Below, piece by piece: positions 9,697 through 17,238 of a stretch of 64,000 nt of DNA; the stretch's first letter is position 1, and each line of letters begins with the position of its first letter. The translations under genes and the position numbers were made by a program. A model generated the notes under the pieces. The model searched no databases and was not told the DNA's origin. It worked only from the letters and a program-made list of their open reading frames with translations. The stretch is from NCBI RefSeq assembly GCF_000716545.1, contig NZ_JNWZ01000001.1, positions 62,001 through 126,000 on the forward strand. The letters run 5' to 3'. The stretch is from Kitasatospora phosalacinea. GTDB taxonomy: Bacteria > Actinomycetota > Actinomycetes > Streptomycetales > Streptomycetaceae.

Positions 9697-9865
9697 ACCC
9701 GGACACCCGGGGTGTCGCACAGTTGTCCGGCCTTCCCCGGCGCGAACGGCACCGGTGGCACGGGGGTCCGTCGGTGCCCGCCGGGGAAGGGCGCCCGACC
9801 TGCGCCGACGCCCGGCCGGCCCTAGCCTGGGAGACCGTCGGCGGCGCGGCGAGCGGAGGCACACA

Positions 9866-10864
9866 GTGGCGACATCCAAGTCGGCCAAGTCGGCCAAGTC
9901 GGCCAAGACAGTCAAGTCGGCCAAGAAGGGCCGGGCGGCCAAGTCGGCCAAGTCGGCCAAGACGGGCCGGGCGGCCGAGTCGGCCACGAGGGCCGAGGCG
10001 GCAAGGGCGTCCGAGGGCGGCGCGACGGGGCAGGAGCCCCGTCCGGCCAGGCGGATGCCCAAGAAGCTCTACGAGGACGAACTGCTCCGCCTCCAGCGCG
10101 AACTGGTCAAGCTCCAGGAGTGGGTCCGCACCGAGGGCGTCCGGATGGTGGTTGTCTTCGAGGGCCGCGACGCGGCCGGCAAGGGCGGCGCCATCAAGCG
10201 CGTCACCGACTACCTCAACCCCCGCGTCGCCCGGATCGCCGCGCTGCCCGCCCCCACCGAGCGCCAGCGCGGCCAGTGGTACTTCCAGCGCTACGCCGAG
10301 CAGCTCCCGGCGGCCGGCGAGATGGTCCTGTTCGACCGCTCCTGGTACAACCGGGCCGGCGTCGAGAAGGTGATGGGCTTCTGCACCGACGAGGAGTACT
10401 GGCAGTTCCTGCACCAGTGCCCCACCTTCGAACGGATGCTGGTCGAGGCCGGCATCCTGCTGCGCAAGTACTGGTTCTCGGTCAGCGACGTCGAGCAGGA
10501 GCGCCGCTTCCGCGACCGGCTCGACGACCCGATGCGGCAGTGGAAGCTCTCCCCGATGGACGTCGAGTCCCTCACCCGCTGGGAGGACTACTCGCGGGCC
10601 AAGGACGAGATGTTCGTCTACACCGACATCCCGGAGTCGCCCTGGAACGTCGTCGACAGCGACGACAAGCGCCGGTCCCGGATCAACATGATCGCCCACC
10701 TGCTGTCCACCGTCCCGTACCACGAGGTGGCCAAGCCCGCCGTCGCCCTGCCGCCCCGCCCCGAGCCGCGCGGCTACCAGCGGCCGCCGCGCGACCTGCA
10801 GAAGCACGTCTTCGACCACGCCGCGACGGTGCTGGCGAAGTCGGAGCGGCGGTCCGGGCAGTAG
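9866..10864 (+). CDS. ppk2: Polyphosphate kinase 2 family protein with Lys/Ala/Ser-rich N-terminal tail
   Basis: 332 residues. PPK2 enzymes transfer phosphate between polyphosphate and nucleotides. Walker A (EGRDAAGKGGAIKR) is near residue 99, Walker B (VLFDRSWYNRAGVEKVMGF) near 153, and the lid region with conserved Arg and Trp follows. The subclass (GDP, ADP or AMP use) is not decided here. The GTG at 9866 has CGGAGG at 9854-9859. Residues ~4-50 are a repetitive basic extension built from SAK and RAA units, encoded by 9-bp AAGTCGGCC repeats. TAGCCT at 9823-9828 is a possible -10. The yciO gene starts 10 nt after the stop. Confidence 0.93.
   Translation: MATSKSAKSAKSAKTVKSAKKGRAAKSAKSAKTGRAAESATRAEAARASEGGATGQEPRPARRMPKKLYEDELLRLQRELVKLQEWVRTEGVRMVVVFEGRDAAGKGGAIKRVTDYLNPRVARIAALPAPTERQRGQWYFQRYAEQLPAAGEMVLFDRSWYNRAGVEKVMGFCTDEEYWQFLHQCPTFERMLVEAGILLRKYWFSVSDVEQERRFRDRLDDPMRQWKLSPMDVESLTRWEDYSRAKDEMFVYTDIPESPWNVVDSDDKRRSRINMIAHLLSTVPYHEVAKPAVALPPRPEPRGYQRPPRDLQKHVFDHAATVLAKSERRSGQ
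9879..9960 (+). repeat. Short tandem repeat AAGTCGGCC inside ppk2
   Basis: Nine-base units AAGTCGGCC recur in tandem and near-tandem, with variants such as AAGACAGTC and AAGACGGGC. They encode the Lys-Ser-Ala repeats of the PPK2 tail. The unit is a multiple of three, so copy number can vary without a frameshift. Confidence 0.8.
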
Positions 10865-10873
10865 GGTCGAGCA

Positions 10874-11494
10874 ATGGCGAAGTACTTCGACGTGCACCCC
10901 GAGACGCCCCAGCCGCGCACCATCGCCACCGTGGTGGCGAGCATCCGGGACGGCGCCCTCATCGCGTACCCCACCGACTCCTGTTTCGCCCTCGGCTGCC
11001 GGCTGGACAACCGGGACGGACTGGACCGGATCCGCACCATCCGGCGGCTCGACGAGCGCCACCACTTCACCCTGATGTGCGAGGACTTCGCCCAGCTGGG
11101 GAAGTTCGCCCAACTCGACAACAACGTCTTCCGCGCGGTGAAGGCGGCCACCCCCGGCAGCTACACCTTCATCCTCCCCGCCACCAAGGAGGTGCCGCGC
11201 CGGCTGCTGCACCCCAAGAAGAAGACGGTCGGCGTCCGCATCCCCGACCACCCCGTCACCCGGGCCCTGCTCGCCGAACTCGGCGAACCCCTGGTCTCCA
11301 GCACCCTGCTGCTCCCCGGCGAGGAGGAGCCGATGACCCAGGGCTGGGAGATCAAGGAGCGCCTCGACCACGTCCTGGACGCGGTGGTCGACTCCGGCGA
11401 GTGCGGGACGGTGCCGACCACGGTGGTCGACTTCTCGGACGGCGTGGCGGAGATCGTCCGCTACGGGGCCGGGGACCCGGAGCGCTTCGAGTAG
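10874..11494 (+). CDS. yciO: YciO family protein (Sua5/YciO/YrdC fold)
   Basis: 206 residues. The whole sequence follows the E. coli YciO pattern (as recalled): an N-terminus of the type F-x-x-HP-x-x-PQ-R, then AYPTDSCFALGC, HHFTLMCEDF, PGSYTFILPATKEVPRRLL and VGVRIPDHP. The YrdC fold binds RNA and ATP. The paralogue TsaC/Sua5 makes threonylcarbamoyl-AMP for tRNA modification, but YciO proteins form a separate branch whose role is less clear. TAGGGT at 10862-10867 (overlapping the ppk2 stop) is 6 nt before the ATG, with no ribosome site, suggesting leaderless expression. Confidence 0.88.
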   Translation: MAKYFDVHPETPQPRTIATVVASIRDGALIAYPTDSCFALGCRLDNRDGLDRIRTIRRLDERHHFTLMCEDFAQLGKFAQLDNNVFRAVKAATPGSYTFILPATKEVPRRLLHPKKKTVGVRIPDHPVTRALLAELGEPLVSSTLLLPGEEEPMTQGWEIKERLDHVLDAVVDSGECGTVPTTVVDFSDGVAEIVRYGAGDPERFE

Positions 11495-11547
11495 GACGGC
11501 GCGCCCCGGCTCCCCGCGCTGTCGGTGCCCTCGCATAGGCTCGGAGC

Positions 11548-12897
11548 GTGGACGAGCCCGACCTTTTCACGCACGCTGCCGAGGAGCGCCAGAGCACCGA
11601 GCCGGGGCGCGCCCCGCTCGCGGTGCGGATGCGGCCGCGGACCTTGGACGAGGTGGCCGGCCAGCGGCAGCTGCTCAAGGACGGGTCGCCGCTGCGCCGG
11701 CTGGTCGCGGGGGCGAAGGGGCCGGCGGCCACCAGTTCGGTGATCCTCTGGGGGCCGCCCGGCACGGGCAAGACCACGCTGGCGCACGTGATCAGCCAGG
11801 CGGTGGAGGGCCGGTTCGTCGAGCTCTCCGCGATCACGCACGGCGTCAAGGAAGTCCGGGCGGTGATCGAGGGCGCCCGGCGGGCGGTCGGGATGACCGG
11901 CCGGGAGACCGTGCTGTTCCTGGACGAGATCCACCGCTTCTCCAAGGCCCAGCAGGACTCGCTGCTGCCCGCGGTGGAGAACCGCTGGGTCACCCTGATC
12001 GCCGCGACCACCGAGAACCCGTACTTCTCGATCATCTCCCCGCTGCTGTCCCGCTCCCTGCTGCTCACCCTGGAGTCCCTCACCGACGAGGACGTCCGCG
12101 TCCTGCTGCGCCGCGCCACCGTCGACGAGCGGGGCCTGGGCGGCAGCGTGGAGCTGAGCGCGGAGGCCGAGGACCACCTGGTGCGGCTGGCCGGGGGAGA
12201 CGCCCGGCGGGCGCTGACCACGCTGGAGGCGGCGGCCGGGGCGGCGCTGGAGCAGGGCGAGAAGGTGCTGACCCTGGCGGCGACCGAGACGGCCGTCAAC
12301 CAGGCCGCGGTGCGCTACGACCGGGACGGCGACCAGCACTACGACGTGGCGAGCGCGCTGATCAAGTCGATCCGCGGCAGCGACGTGGACGCCACGCTGC
12401 ACTACCTGGCCCGGATGATCGAGGCCGGGGAGGACCCGCGCTTCATCGCCCGCCGTCTGATGATCTCCGCCAGCGAGGACGTCGGCCTGGCCGACCCGAC
12501 CGCGCTGTCCACCGCCGTCGCCGCCGCCCAGGCGGTCGCCCTGATCGGCTTCCCTGAAGCCCGGATCATCCTCTCGCAGGCGGCCATCGCGCTCGCCCTG
12601 GCGCCCAAGTCGAACGCCGCGTACCTGGCCATCGACGCCGCCCTGGCGGACGTCCGGCAGGGCCTGGCCGGCGCGGTGCCGCCGCACCTGCGGGACGCGC
12701 ACTACGGCGGGGCGAAGAAGCTCGGCCACAGCAAGGGCTACCAGTACCCGCACGACCTGCCGGAGGGCATCGCCGCCCAGCAGTACGCGCCGGACGCGGT
12801 GCACGGCAAGGAGTACTACAAGCCGACCAGGCGGGGCGGCGAGGCCAGGTACGCGGACATCGCGGAGTGGACCAGGGCCCGGCTCAAGGGGGAGTAG
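11548..12897 (+). CDS. rarA: Replication-associated recombination protein A (RarA/MgsA), AAA+ ATPase
   Basis: 449 residues, acting at stalled replication forks. The AAA+ core has Walker [10 protein letters not shown] at ~68-76, Walker [11 protein letters not shown] at ~122-131 and sensor 1 [11 protein letters not shown]. The RarA-specific C-terminal tetramerisation domain ends in the conserved [20 protein letters not shown] segment. The GTG at 11548 lies 6 nt after TAGGCT (11536-11541); CGGAGC between them could also serve as a weak ribosome site. It is followed by the rpsD leader. Confidence 0.95.
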   Translation: MDEPDLFTHAAEERQSTEPGRAPLAVRMRPRTLDEVAGQRQLLKDGSPLRRLVAGAKGPAATSSVILWGPPGTGKTTLAHVISQAVEGRFVELSAITHGVKEVRAVIEGARRAVGMTGRETVLFLDEIHRFSKAQQDSLLPAVENRWVTLIAATTENPYFSIISPLLSRSLLLTLESLTDEDVRVLLRRATVDERGLGGSVELSAEAEDHLVRLAGGDARRALTTLEAAAGAALEQGEKVLTLAATETAVNQAAVRYDRDGDQHYDVASALIKSIRGSDVDATLHYLARMIEAGEDPRFIARRLMISASEDVGLADPTALSTAVAAAQAVALIGFPEARIILSQAAIALALAPKSNAAYLAIDAALADVRQGLAGAVPPHLRDAHYGGAKKLGHSKGYQYPHDLPEGIAAQQYAPDAVHGKEYYKPTRRGGEARYADIAEWTRARLKGE

Positions 12898-13217
12898 CCA
12901 GGGGGCGGCGGGGAGTCCCGTATAGTAGGGGGGTGTGTCCCGGGTCCGGGGTTCCGCGAGGAGCGACCGGCTGCACCAGCGGGGCACCGAACCGGGGCCT
13001 CCCGCAAGGGAGTTCCCCCAGGAGCGGCGCGCACCGGTTTCGGTGTCGCGGGCAGCCCACCACCCTTCCCGGTCGGTGGGCCTCTCGTGTGCAAGCACAT
13101 AGTGCCCGGTCGCGGAGAGCGGCTGACCACCCGGCGACGGGCGGTTTTTCTCCGGACCGCGAGGAGCGTCCTCCGTCAACACCTGGTGACAGCCGTATCT
13201 GAACAGGAAAAGGAAAC
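12898..13217 (+). promoter_or_regulatory. rpsD promoter region and structured 5' leader
   Basis: This 320-bp stretch has no gene. TATAGT at 12921-12926 is the best -10 candidate, though I see no good -35. Downstream are several hairpins: CTCCC-GCAA-GGGAG with a GNRA loop (12999-13012), CACCG-GTTT-CGGTG (13033-13046), CCACC/GGTGG (13058-13080), TGTG-CAAG-CACA (13088-13099), and a stem followed by five T (13127-13149). Ribosomal protein S4 represses its own operon through leader RNA in other bacteria, so a regulatory leader is plausible. I do not recognise this as a named RNA family. Confidence 0.5.
13127..13149 (+). terminator. Attenuator-like hairpin upstream of rpsD
   Basis: CCACCCG-GCG-ACGGGCGG, with an inner CCCG-GCGA-CGGG stem and one A-C mismatch, is followed by TTTTT. 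It lies ~70 nt before the rpsD start codon, where termination would stop rpsD transcription. Confidence 0.45.
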
Positions 13218-13832
13218 ATGGCGAACCAGAAGCGCCCCAAGGTCAAGATCGCCCGTGCTCTCGGCGTTCCGCTGACCCCGAAGTCCGTCAAGTACTTCGA
13301 GGCCCGCCCGTACCCGCCCGGCCAGCACGGCCGCGGCCGCAAGCAGAACTCTGACTACAAGGTCCGTCTGACCGAGAAGCAGCGTCTGCGCGCGCAGTAC
13401 GACCTCAGCGAGAAGCAGATGGCGCGTGCCTTCGAGGCCGCCAAGAAGGTCGAGGGCAAGACCGGTGAGGCGCTCGTCGCCCTGCTGGAGGTCCGCCTCG
13501 ACTCCCTGGTCCTGCGTTCGGGCATCGCCCGCACCATCTACCAGGCCCGCCAGATGGTCGTGCACGGTCACATCGAGGTCAACGGCTCGAAGGTCAACAA
13601 GCCGTCGTTCCAGATGAAGCCGGGCTACGTCGTCACGGTGAAGGAAAAGTCCAAGGAGAAGGTCCCCTTCCAGGTGGCTCGCGAGGGCGGCAACGCCGGC
13701 GAGGGCCAGACCCCGAAGTACCTCGAGGTCAACCTGAAGGCCCTGGCCTTCCGCCTGGACCGCGCGCCGCAGCGCCGCGAGGTTCCGGTCGTCTGCGACG
13801 AGCAGCTCGTCGTCGAGTACTACTCGCGCTGA
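13218..13832 (+). CDS. rpsD: 30S ribosomal protein S4 (cysteine-poor, zinc-free type)
   Basis: 204 residues. S4 is a primary 16S rRNA-binding protein of the small subunit. The N-terminus (RPKVKIARALGVPLTPKSVKYF...YPPGQHGRGRK) lacks the CxxC zinc motif found in C+ forms. The S4 RNA-binding domain (LDSLVLRSGIARTIYQARQMVVHGHIEVNG) is in the middle. The only Cys is near the C-terminus. AAGGAAA at 13208-13214 is the ribosome site. Codon choice includes more T-ending codons (CGT, TCT) than its neighbours, as expected of a highly expressed gene. Confidence 0.97.
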   Translation: MANQKRPKVKIARALGVPLTPKSVKYFEARPYPPGQHGRGRKQNSDYKVRLTEKQRLRAQYDLSEKQMARAFEAAKKVEGKTGEALVALLEVRLDSLVLRSGIARTIYQARQMVVHGHIEVNGSKVNKPSFQMKPGYVVTVKEKSKEKVPFQVAREGGNAGEGQTPKYLEVNLKALAFRLDRAPQRREVPVVCDEQLVVEYYSR

Positions 13833-13843
13833 CCCGCGAGCGG

Positions 13844-13877
13844 AACGCCCCCTCGGTCCTCGGACCGCGGGGGCGTT
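13844..13877 (+). terminator. rpsD terminator
   Basis: Nested stem AACGCCCCC / GGGGGCGTT enclosing CGGTCC-TC-GGACCG, followed by a further T. It also serves the convergent ATPase gene. Confidence 0.88.
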
Positions 13878-13908
13878 TCCCGTTCCCGGGGCCCGCTGGG
13901 GGCGGGGT

Positions 13909-16086
13909 TCAGGCTCCGACGGGGGAGTGCGGGCGGGCCGATTCCGGCGGCGGGCCGGGCCGGTCGGAGCCGCCGCCGCCCGCCGACGGGCCGGGGCGTC
14001 CGCCGCCGAGCGCGCGCCGGACCGCCGCGTCCAGGTCGAGCCGGGAGCCGAGGCGGAAGGCCGCCGCGTACTCCTGCTCGGTCAGGCCGTCGCGGGCGCG
14101 CCGCTCGCACTCCAGGTGCGGGCCGTTGAACGAGCGGGACCCGAAGAACGGGGTGCCGATCGCCCGCCAGATCCGGTGCGCGGCGCCCTGCAGCACCCGG
14201 GCCTCGCGCAGGTCGGCGTCCGGGCCCTCGGTGGCCAGCAGCGCCAGCAGGTCCATCGCCAGCACGATGCCCAGCAGGTCGCGGAACCGGTGGTTGAGCC
14301 GCATCGACTCGCGGGCGAAGGCCAGGGCCGGCCGCAGGTCGCCGCCCTGCCGCCGGGCGAAGGCCATCGCGTACAGGCAGTACCCGTACGCCCACTGCTC
14401 GCCGTGCTCCTCGCAGATCTCCCGGACCCGCTCGACCCAGACCCGGCCGCTCTCCTCGTCGCCCCGGAAGAGGTGCGCCAGGGCGAGTTCGAACATCGCC
14501 ATCAGGACGTTGGAGTTGAGCTCGCCGAGCGCGTGGTAGTGCCACAGCGCCTCCTCGAACAGCTCGGCGGCGCGGGCCGGTTCGTCGCCGATCAGGGCGG
14601 CGCAGCCCTGCCGGTGGACGGCGTAGGCCAGGGCCCGGTCGTCGCCGGTGTCCAGGGCCTGCCGGCGGCACTCCTCCAGGACGGGGCGGGCCCGGTCCAG
14701 GTCGCCCTGCAGGATGGCCAGGTAGCCGGTGACCCAGAGCGCCTTGGCCCGGGCGTCGGTGGGTTCGGGGGCGAGCGCCAGGGCCCGGTCGAGCCAGTGC
14801 CGGCCCTCGCCGAGGTGGCCGGTGCCGACCCAGAAGTACCAGAGGGTGCCGGCCAGCACGAGGGCGAGCTGCTCCTCGCCGGGCTCGCCGAGCGAGAACT
14901 CCAGCGCGGCGCGCAGGTTGGCGTGGGCGAGCCGGGTCCGCTCGGCGGTCTCGGCCTGCCGGGGGCCGAACCACTCGACCTCGCCCCAGGTGGCCAGGCC
15001 CAGGTACCAGTCGCGGTGGCGGCGCAGCAACCGCGGCCGGTCGCCGCCGGCCCGCAGCCAGCCGGCGCCGTACTCGCGCAGGGTGTCGAGCATCCGGAAG
15101 CGGACGGCGCCGTCGCCGTCGAGCCGCTCCAGGACGGACTTGTCGACCAGCGAGTCGACGAGCTCCAGGACGTCGTCGGCGTCCAGGCCGTGCCCGGCGC
15201 AGACGTACTCGGCGGCGTCCAGGTCGAAGCCGCCGGCGAAGACCGAGAGGCGGGCCCAGAGTAAACGTTCCTGCATGGTGCAGAGTTCGTGGCTCCAGCC
15301 GATCGCGGTGCGCAGCGTCCGGTGCCGGGCCGGGGCCGTCCGGCCGCCGCCGGTGAGCAGCCGGAAGCGGTCCTCCAGGCGGGCGGCCAGCTGCTCCACG
15401 GACAGCGCGCGCAGCCGGCCGGCGGCCAGTTCGAGGGCCAGCGGGATGCCGTCCAGGCGGCGGCACAGCAGCGCCACCCCGGCCCGGTTGCGGTCGTCCA
15501 GGCGGAAGCCGGGCAGCACGGCGGCGGCGCGGTCGGCGAACAGCAGCACCGCCTCCGGGTCGGCCCGGCCGCCGGACGGCTCGCAGGCCAGCGGGGCCAG
15601 CGGCAGCAGGTGCTCGCCCGCGGTGCGCAGCGACTGCCGGGAGGTGGCGACCACCCGCAGGCCGGGGGCGGCGCGCAGCAGCGCGTCCACCAGCCCGGCG
15701 CAGGCGTCGACCAGGTGCTCGCAGCCGTCCAGCACCAACAGGGCCTCGCGCTCGGCGAGTTGCTCGACCAGCACGTCCAGCGGCGGGCGGGCGGTGTGGT
15801 CGGTCAGCCGCAGCGCCTCCAGCACCGCGTGGCCCAGCAGCAGCGGGTCCTGCACGGGAGCGACCTCGACCAGGTGCGCGCCGTCCGGGAAGCCGTCGGC
15901 CAGCAGCGCGGCGGCACGCAGGGCCAGCCGGGACTTGCCGACGCCGCCCGGGCCGGTCACCGTGACCAGCCGGGCCCGGCCCACCAGCTCGGCCAGCGCG
16001 TCGAGTTCGGCGCCCCGGCCGACGAAGCTGGTGGCCTCGGCGGGGAGCCGCCCCGGGCTCCTGGGCGCCGCCGACCTGTTGACCAT
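13909..16086 (-). CDS. NB-ARC-like ATPase/TPR regulator without a recognisable HTH
   Basis: 725 residues. An N-terminal P-loop ATPase of the STAND/AfsR-LuxR regulator type: Walker A TGPGGVGKSRL near residue 44-54, Walker B LLVLDGCEHL, then GIPLALELAAGRLR (the GLPLAL-type motif). A long helical-repeat region with TPR-like units (for example ALDTGDDRALAYAVHRQG) follows to ~690. Relatives often carry a SARP domain at the N-terminus or a LuxR HTH at the C-terminus. Here the protein ends in a Gly/Pro/Ser-rich tail just where the LuxR domain would begin. The ATG at 16086 has GGGGG upstream. It is divergent from the DUF948-alaS transcript. Confidence 0.82.
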   Translation of the reverse strand: MVNRSAAPRSPGRLPAEATSFVGRGAELDALAELVGRARLVTVTGPGGVGKSRLALRAAALLADGFPDGAHLVEVAPVQDPLLLGHAVLEALRLTDHTARPPLDVLVEQLAEREALLVLDGCEHLVDACAGLVDALLRAAPGLRVVATSRQSLRTAGEHLLPLAPLACEPSGGRADPEAVLLFADRAAAVLPGFRLDDRNRAGVALLCRRLDGIPLALELAAGRLRALSVEQLAARLEDRFRLLTGGGRTAPARHRTLRTAIGWSHELCTMQERLLWARLSVFAGGFDLDAAEYVCAGHGLDADDVLELVDSLVDKSVLERLDGDGAVRFRMLDTLREYGAGWLRAGGDRPRLLRRHRDWYLGLATWGEVEWFGPRQAETAERTRLAHANLRAALEFSLGEPGEEQLALVLAGTLWYFWVGTGHLGEGRHWLDRALALAPEPTDARAKALWVTGYLAILQGDLDRARPVLEECRRQALDTGDDRALAYAVHRQGCAALIGDEPARAAELFEEALWHYHALGELNSNVLMAMFELALAHLFRGDEESGRVWVERVREICEEHGEQWAYGYCLYAMAFARRQGGDLRPALAFARESMRLNHRFRDLLGIVLAMDLLALLATEGPDADLREARVLQGAAHRIWRAIGTPFFGSRSFNGPHLECERRARDGLTEQEYAAAFRLGSRLDLDAAVRRALGGGRPGPSAGGGGSDRPGPPPESARPHSPVGA

Positions 16087-16268
16087 GGACGCCCCCGTCG
16101 CATAGGAAACCCGTAACCTGCCGGCCCGCGCTCCGCGAGCCAAACCCCCAACGAGGTGACCCGGCGGTAGGTTACGCGCGGTGTCCGCGCCCCCGGGCGG
16201 GCCGGAGTCGGGCCCACCGGCGGATATGCCGTCGGGGAACGCGGCGCTGTCGCGATAGGGTTTAGCGG

Positions 16269-16282
16269 AAGTTGCACAACTT
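16269..16282. promoter_or_regulatory. Inverted repeat in the divergent ATPase/DUF948 promoter region
   Basis: AAGTTG-CA-CAACTT is a dyad with 6-bp arms, followed by CTGCAA, which repeats the TTGCA half in inverted form. It lies ~30 bp before the DUF948 start, a likely operator position. The binding protein is unknown. Confidence 0.4.
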
Positions 16283-16312
16283 CTGCAATCACAGCCGAGG
16301 GAGCGCGCGAAA

Positions 16313-16792
16313 GTGTCCGTGGGAGAGCTGGCCGGGCTGTTGGTCGCCGTCTTCTGGGCGGTCCTGGTCACCCTGCTCGCCGTGGTGCTGGTGCGGCTGT
16401 CCAAGGTGCTGCGGGAGGCGACCGTGCTGGTCGCCGCCGTCACCGAGCAGGCCGTACCGCTGCTGGAGGACGCGAGCGCGGCCGTCCGCAGCGCGCACGA
16501 GCAGCTGGAGCGGGTCGACGAGATCACCGCCAACGTGCAGGACGCGGCGGCCGACGCCAAGGCGCTGTCGTCCACCGTGGCGGCGACGCTGGGCGGGCCG
16601 CTGGTGAAGGTGGCCGCGTTCAGCCACGGGGTGCGCAAGGCGGTCGCCCGGCAGCGGGACGGATCGGCGGGGGTGCCCCAGCAGGCCGGTGAGCGCGAGG
16701 AGTTGGCCCGGATGATCCGGGCCGAGGTGCGGGCCCAGACGGCGCCGCGCCGCGGCCTGCTGTCCCGGGTCCGCCGGGCCGTGAGGGGCTGA
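16313..16792 (+). CDS. DUF948 domain-containing membrane protein
   Basis: 159 residues. One transmembrane helix (~5-27, [21 protein letters not shown]) is followed by a long amphipathic helical region ([37 protein letters not shown]), as in chemotaxis-receptor-like DUF948 proteins, then [17 protein letters not shown]. The C-terminus is basic. The GTG at 16313 has GAGGGAG at 16297-16303. It precedes a second small protein and alaS with almost no gap, so all three probably share a transcript. Function unknown; a cell-envelope role is inferred from topology only. Confidence 0.85.
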   Translation: MSVGELAGLLVAVFWAVLVTLLAVVLVRLSKVLREATVLVAAVTEQAVPLLEDASAAVRSAHEQLERVDEITANVQDAAADAKALSSTVAATLGGPLVKVAAFSHGVRKAVARQRDGSAGVPQQAGEREELARMIRAEVRAQTAPRRGLLSRVRRAVRG

Positions 16793-16797
16793 CGGCG

Positions 16798-17238
16798 ATG
16801 GTGCGCAGGATCTTCTGGATGGCCGTCGGCGCGGGCGCCACGGTGTGGGCCATGAACAGGGCCAACGAGGCGGTGCACCGCCTCACCCCCGACTCGCTGT
16901 CGGGCACCGCCGCCCGCGGCGCGCTGCGGCTCGGCGACGCCGCGAAGCGCTTCGCGCTGGACGTGAAGGCCGGGATGGACGAGCGCGAGCGCGAGCTGCG
17001 CGCCGACCTCGGCCTGGACGGCACCGCGGTCGTCGAGCCGCCCCGCCGCCGCGCGCTGAGCGGATCGGCGTCCGCCGACGACGGGGTCCGAGCTATCTCG
17101 GCGGCCCCGGGCTCCCCGGCCGCCGCCCTGCCCCCGTCCCCGCGCGCCCCGCGCCGCACCACCCCCCAGACCATCGTTGCCAAGCCCCGACAGCGCGAGC
17201 TGCCGGGCCGCACGACCGATCGGAAGGACCCCCACTGA
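16798..17238 (+). CDS. Conserved actinomycete small protein (DUF6167-like)
   Basis: 146 residues. It begins with a short hydrophobic segment ([16 protein letters not shown]), then [47 protein letters not shown], an amphipathic helical region. The rest is Pro/Arg-rich and probably disordered. It starts 5 nt after the DUF948 gene, and its TGA overlaps the alaS ATG (TGATG). The constant position next to alaS in Streptomyces is my recollection. No function is known to me. Confidence 0.78.
   Translation: MVRRIFWMAVGAGATVWAMNRANEAVHRLTPDSLSGTAARGALRLGDAAKRFALDVKAGMDERERELRADLGLDGTAVVEPPRRRALSGSASADDGVRAISAAPGSPAAALPPSPRAPRRTTPQTIVAKPRQRELPGRTTDRKDPH

Noticed and set aside
5860..10062. 1400-residue minus-strand open frame
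   Set aside because: Repetitive Val/Gly/Leu/Gln composition, antisense to hisS, aspS and others; no domain or ribosome site.
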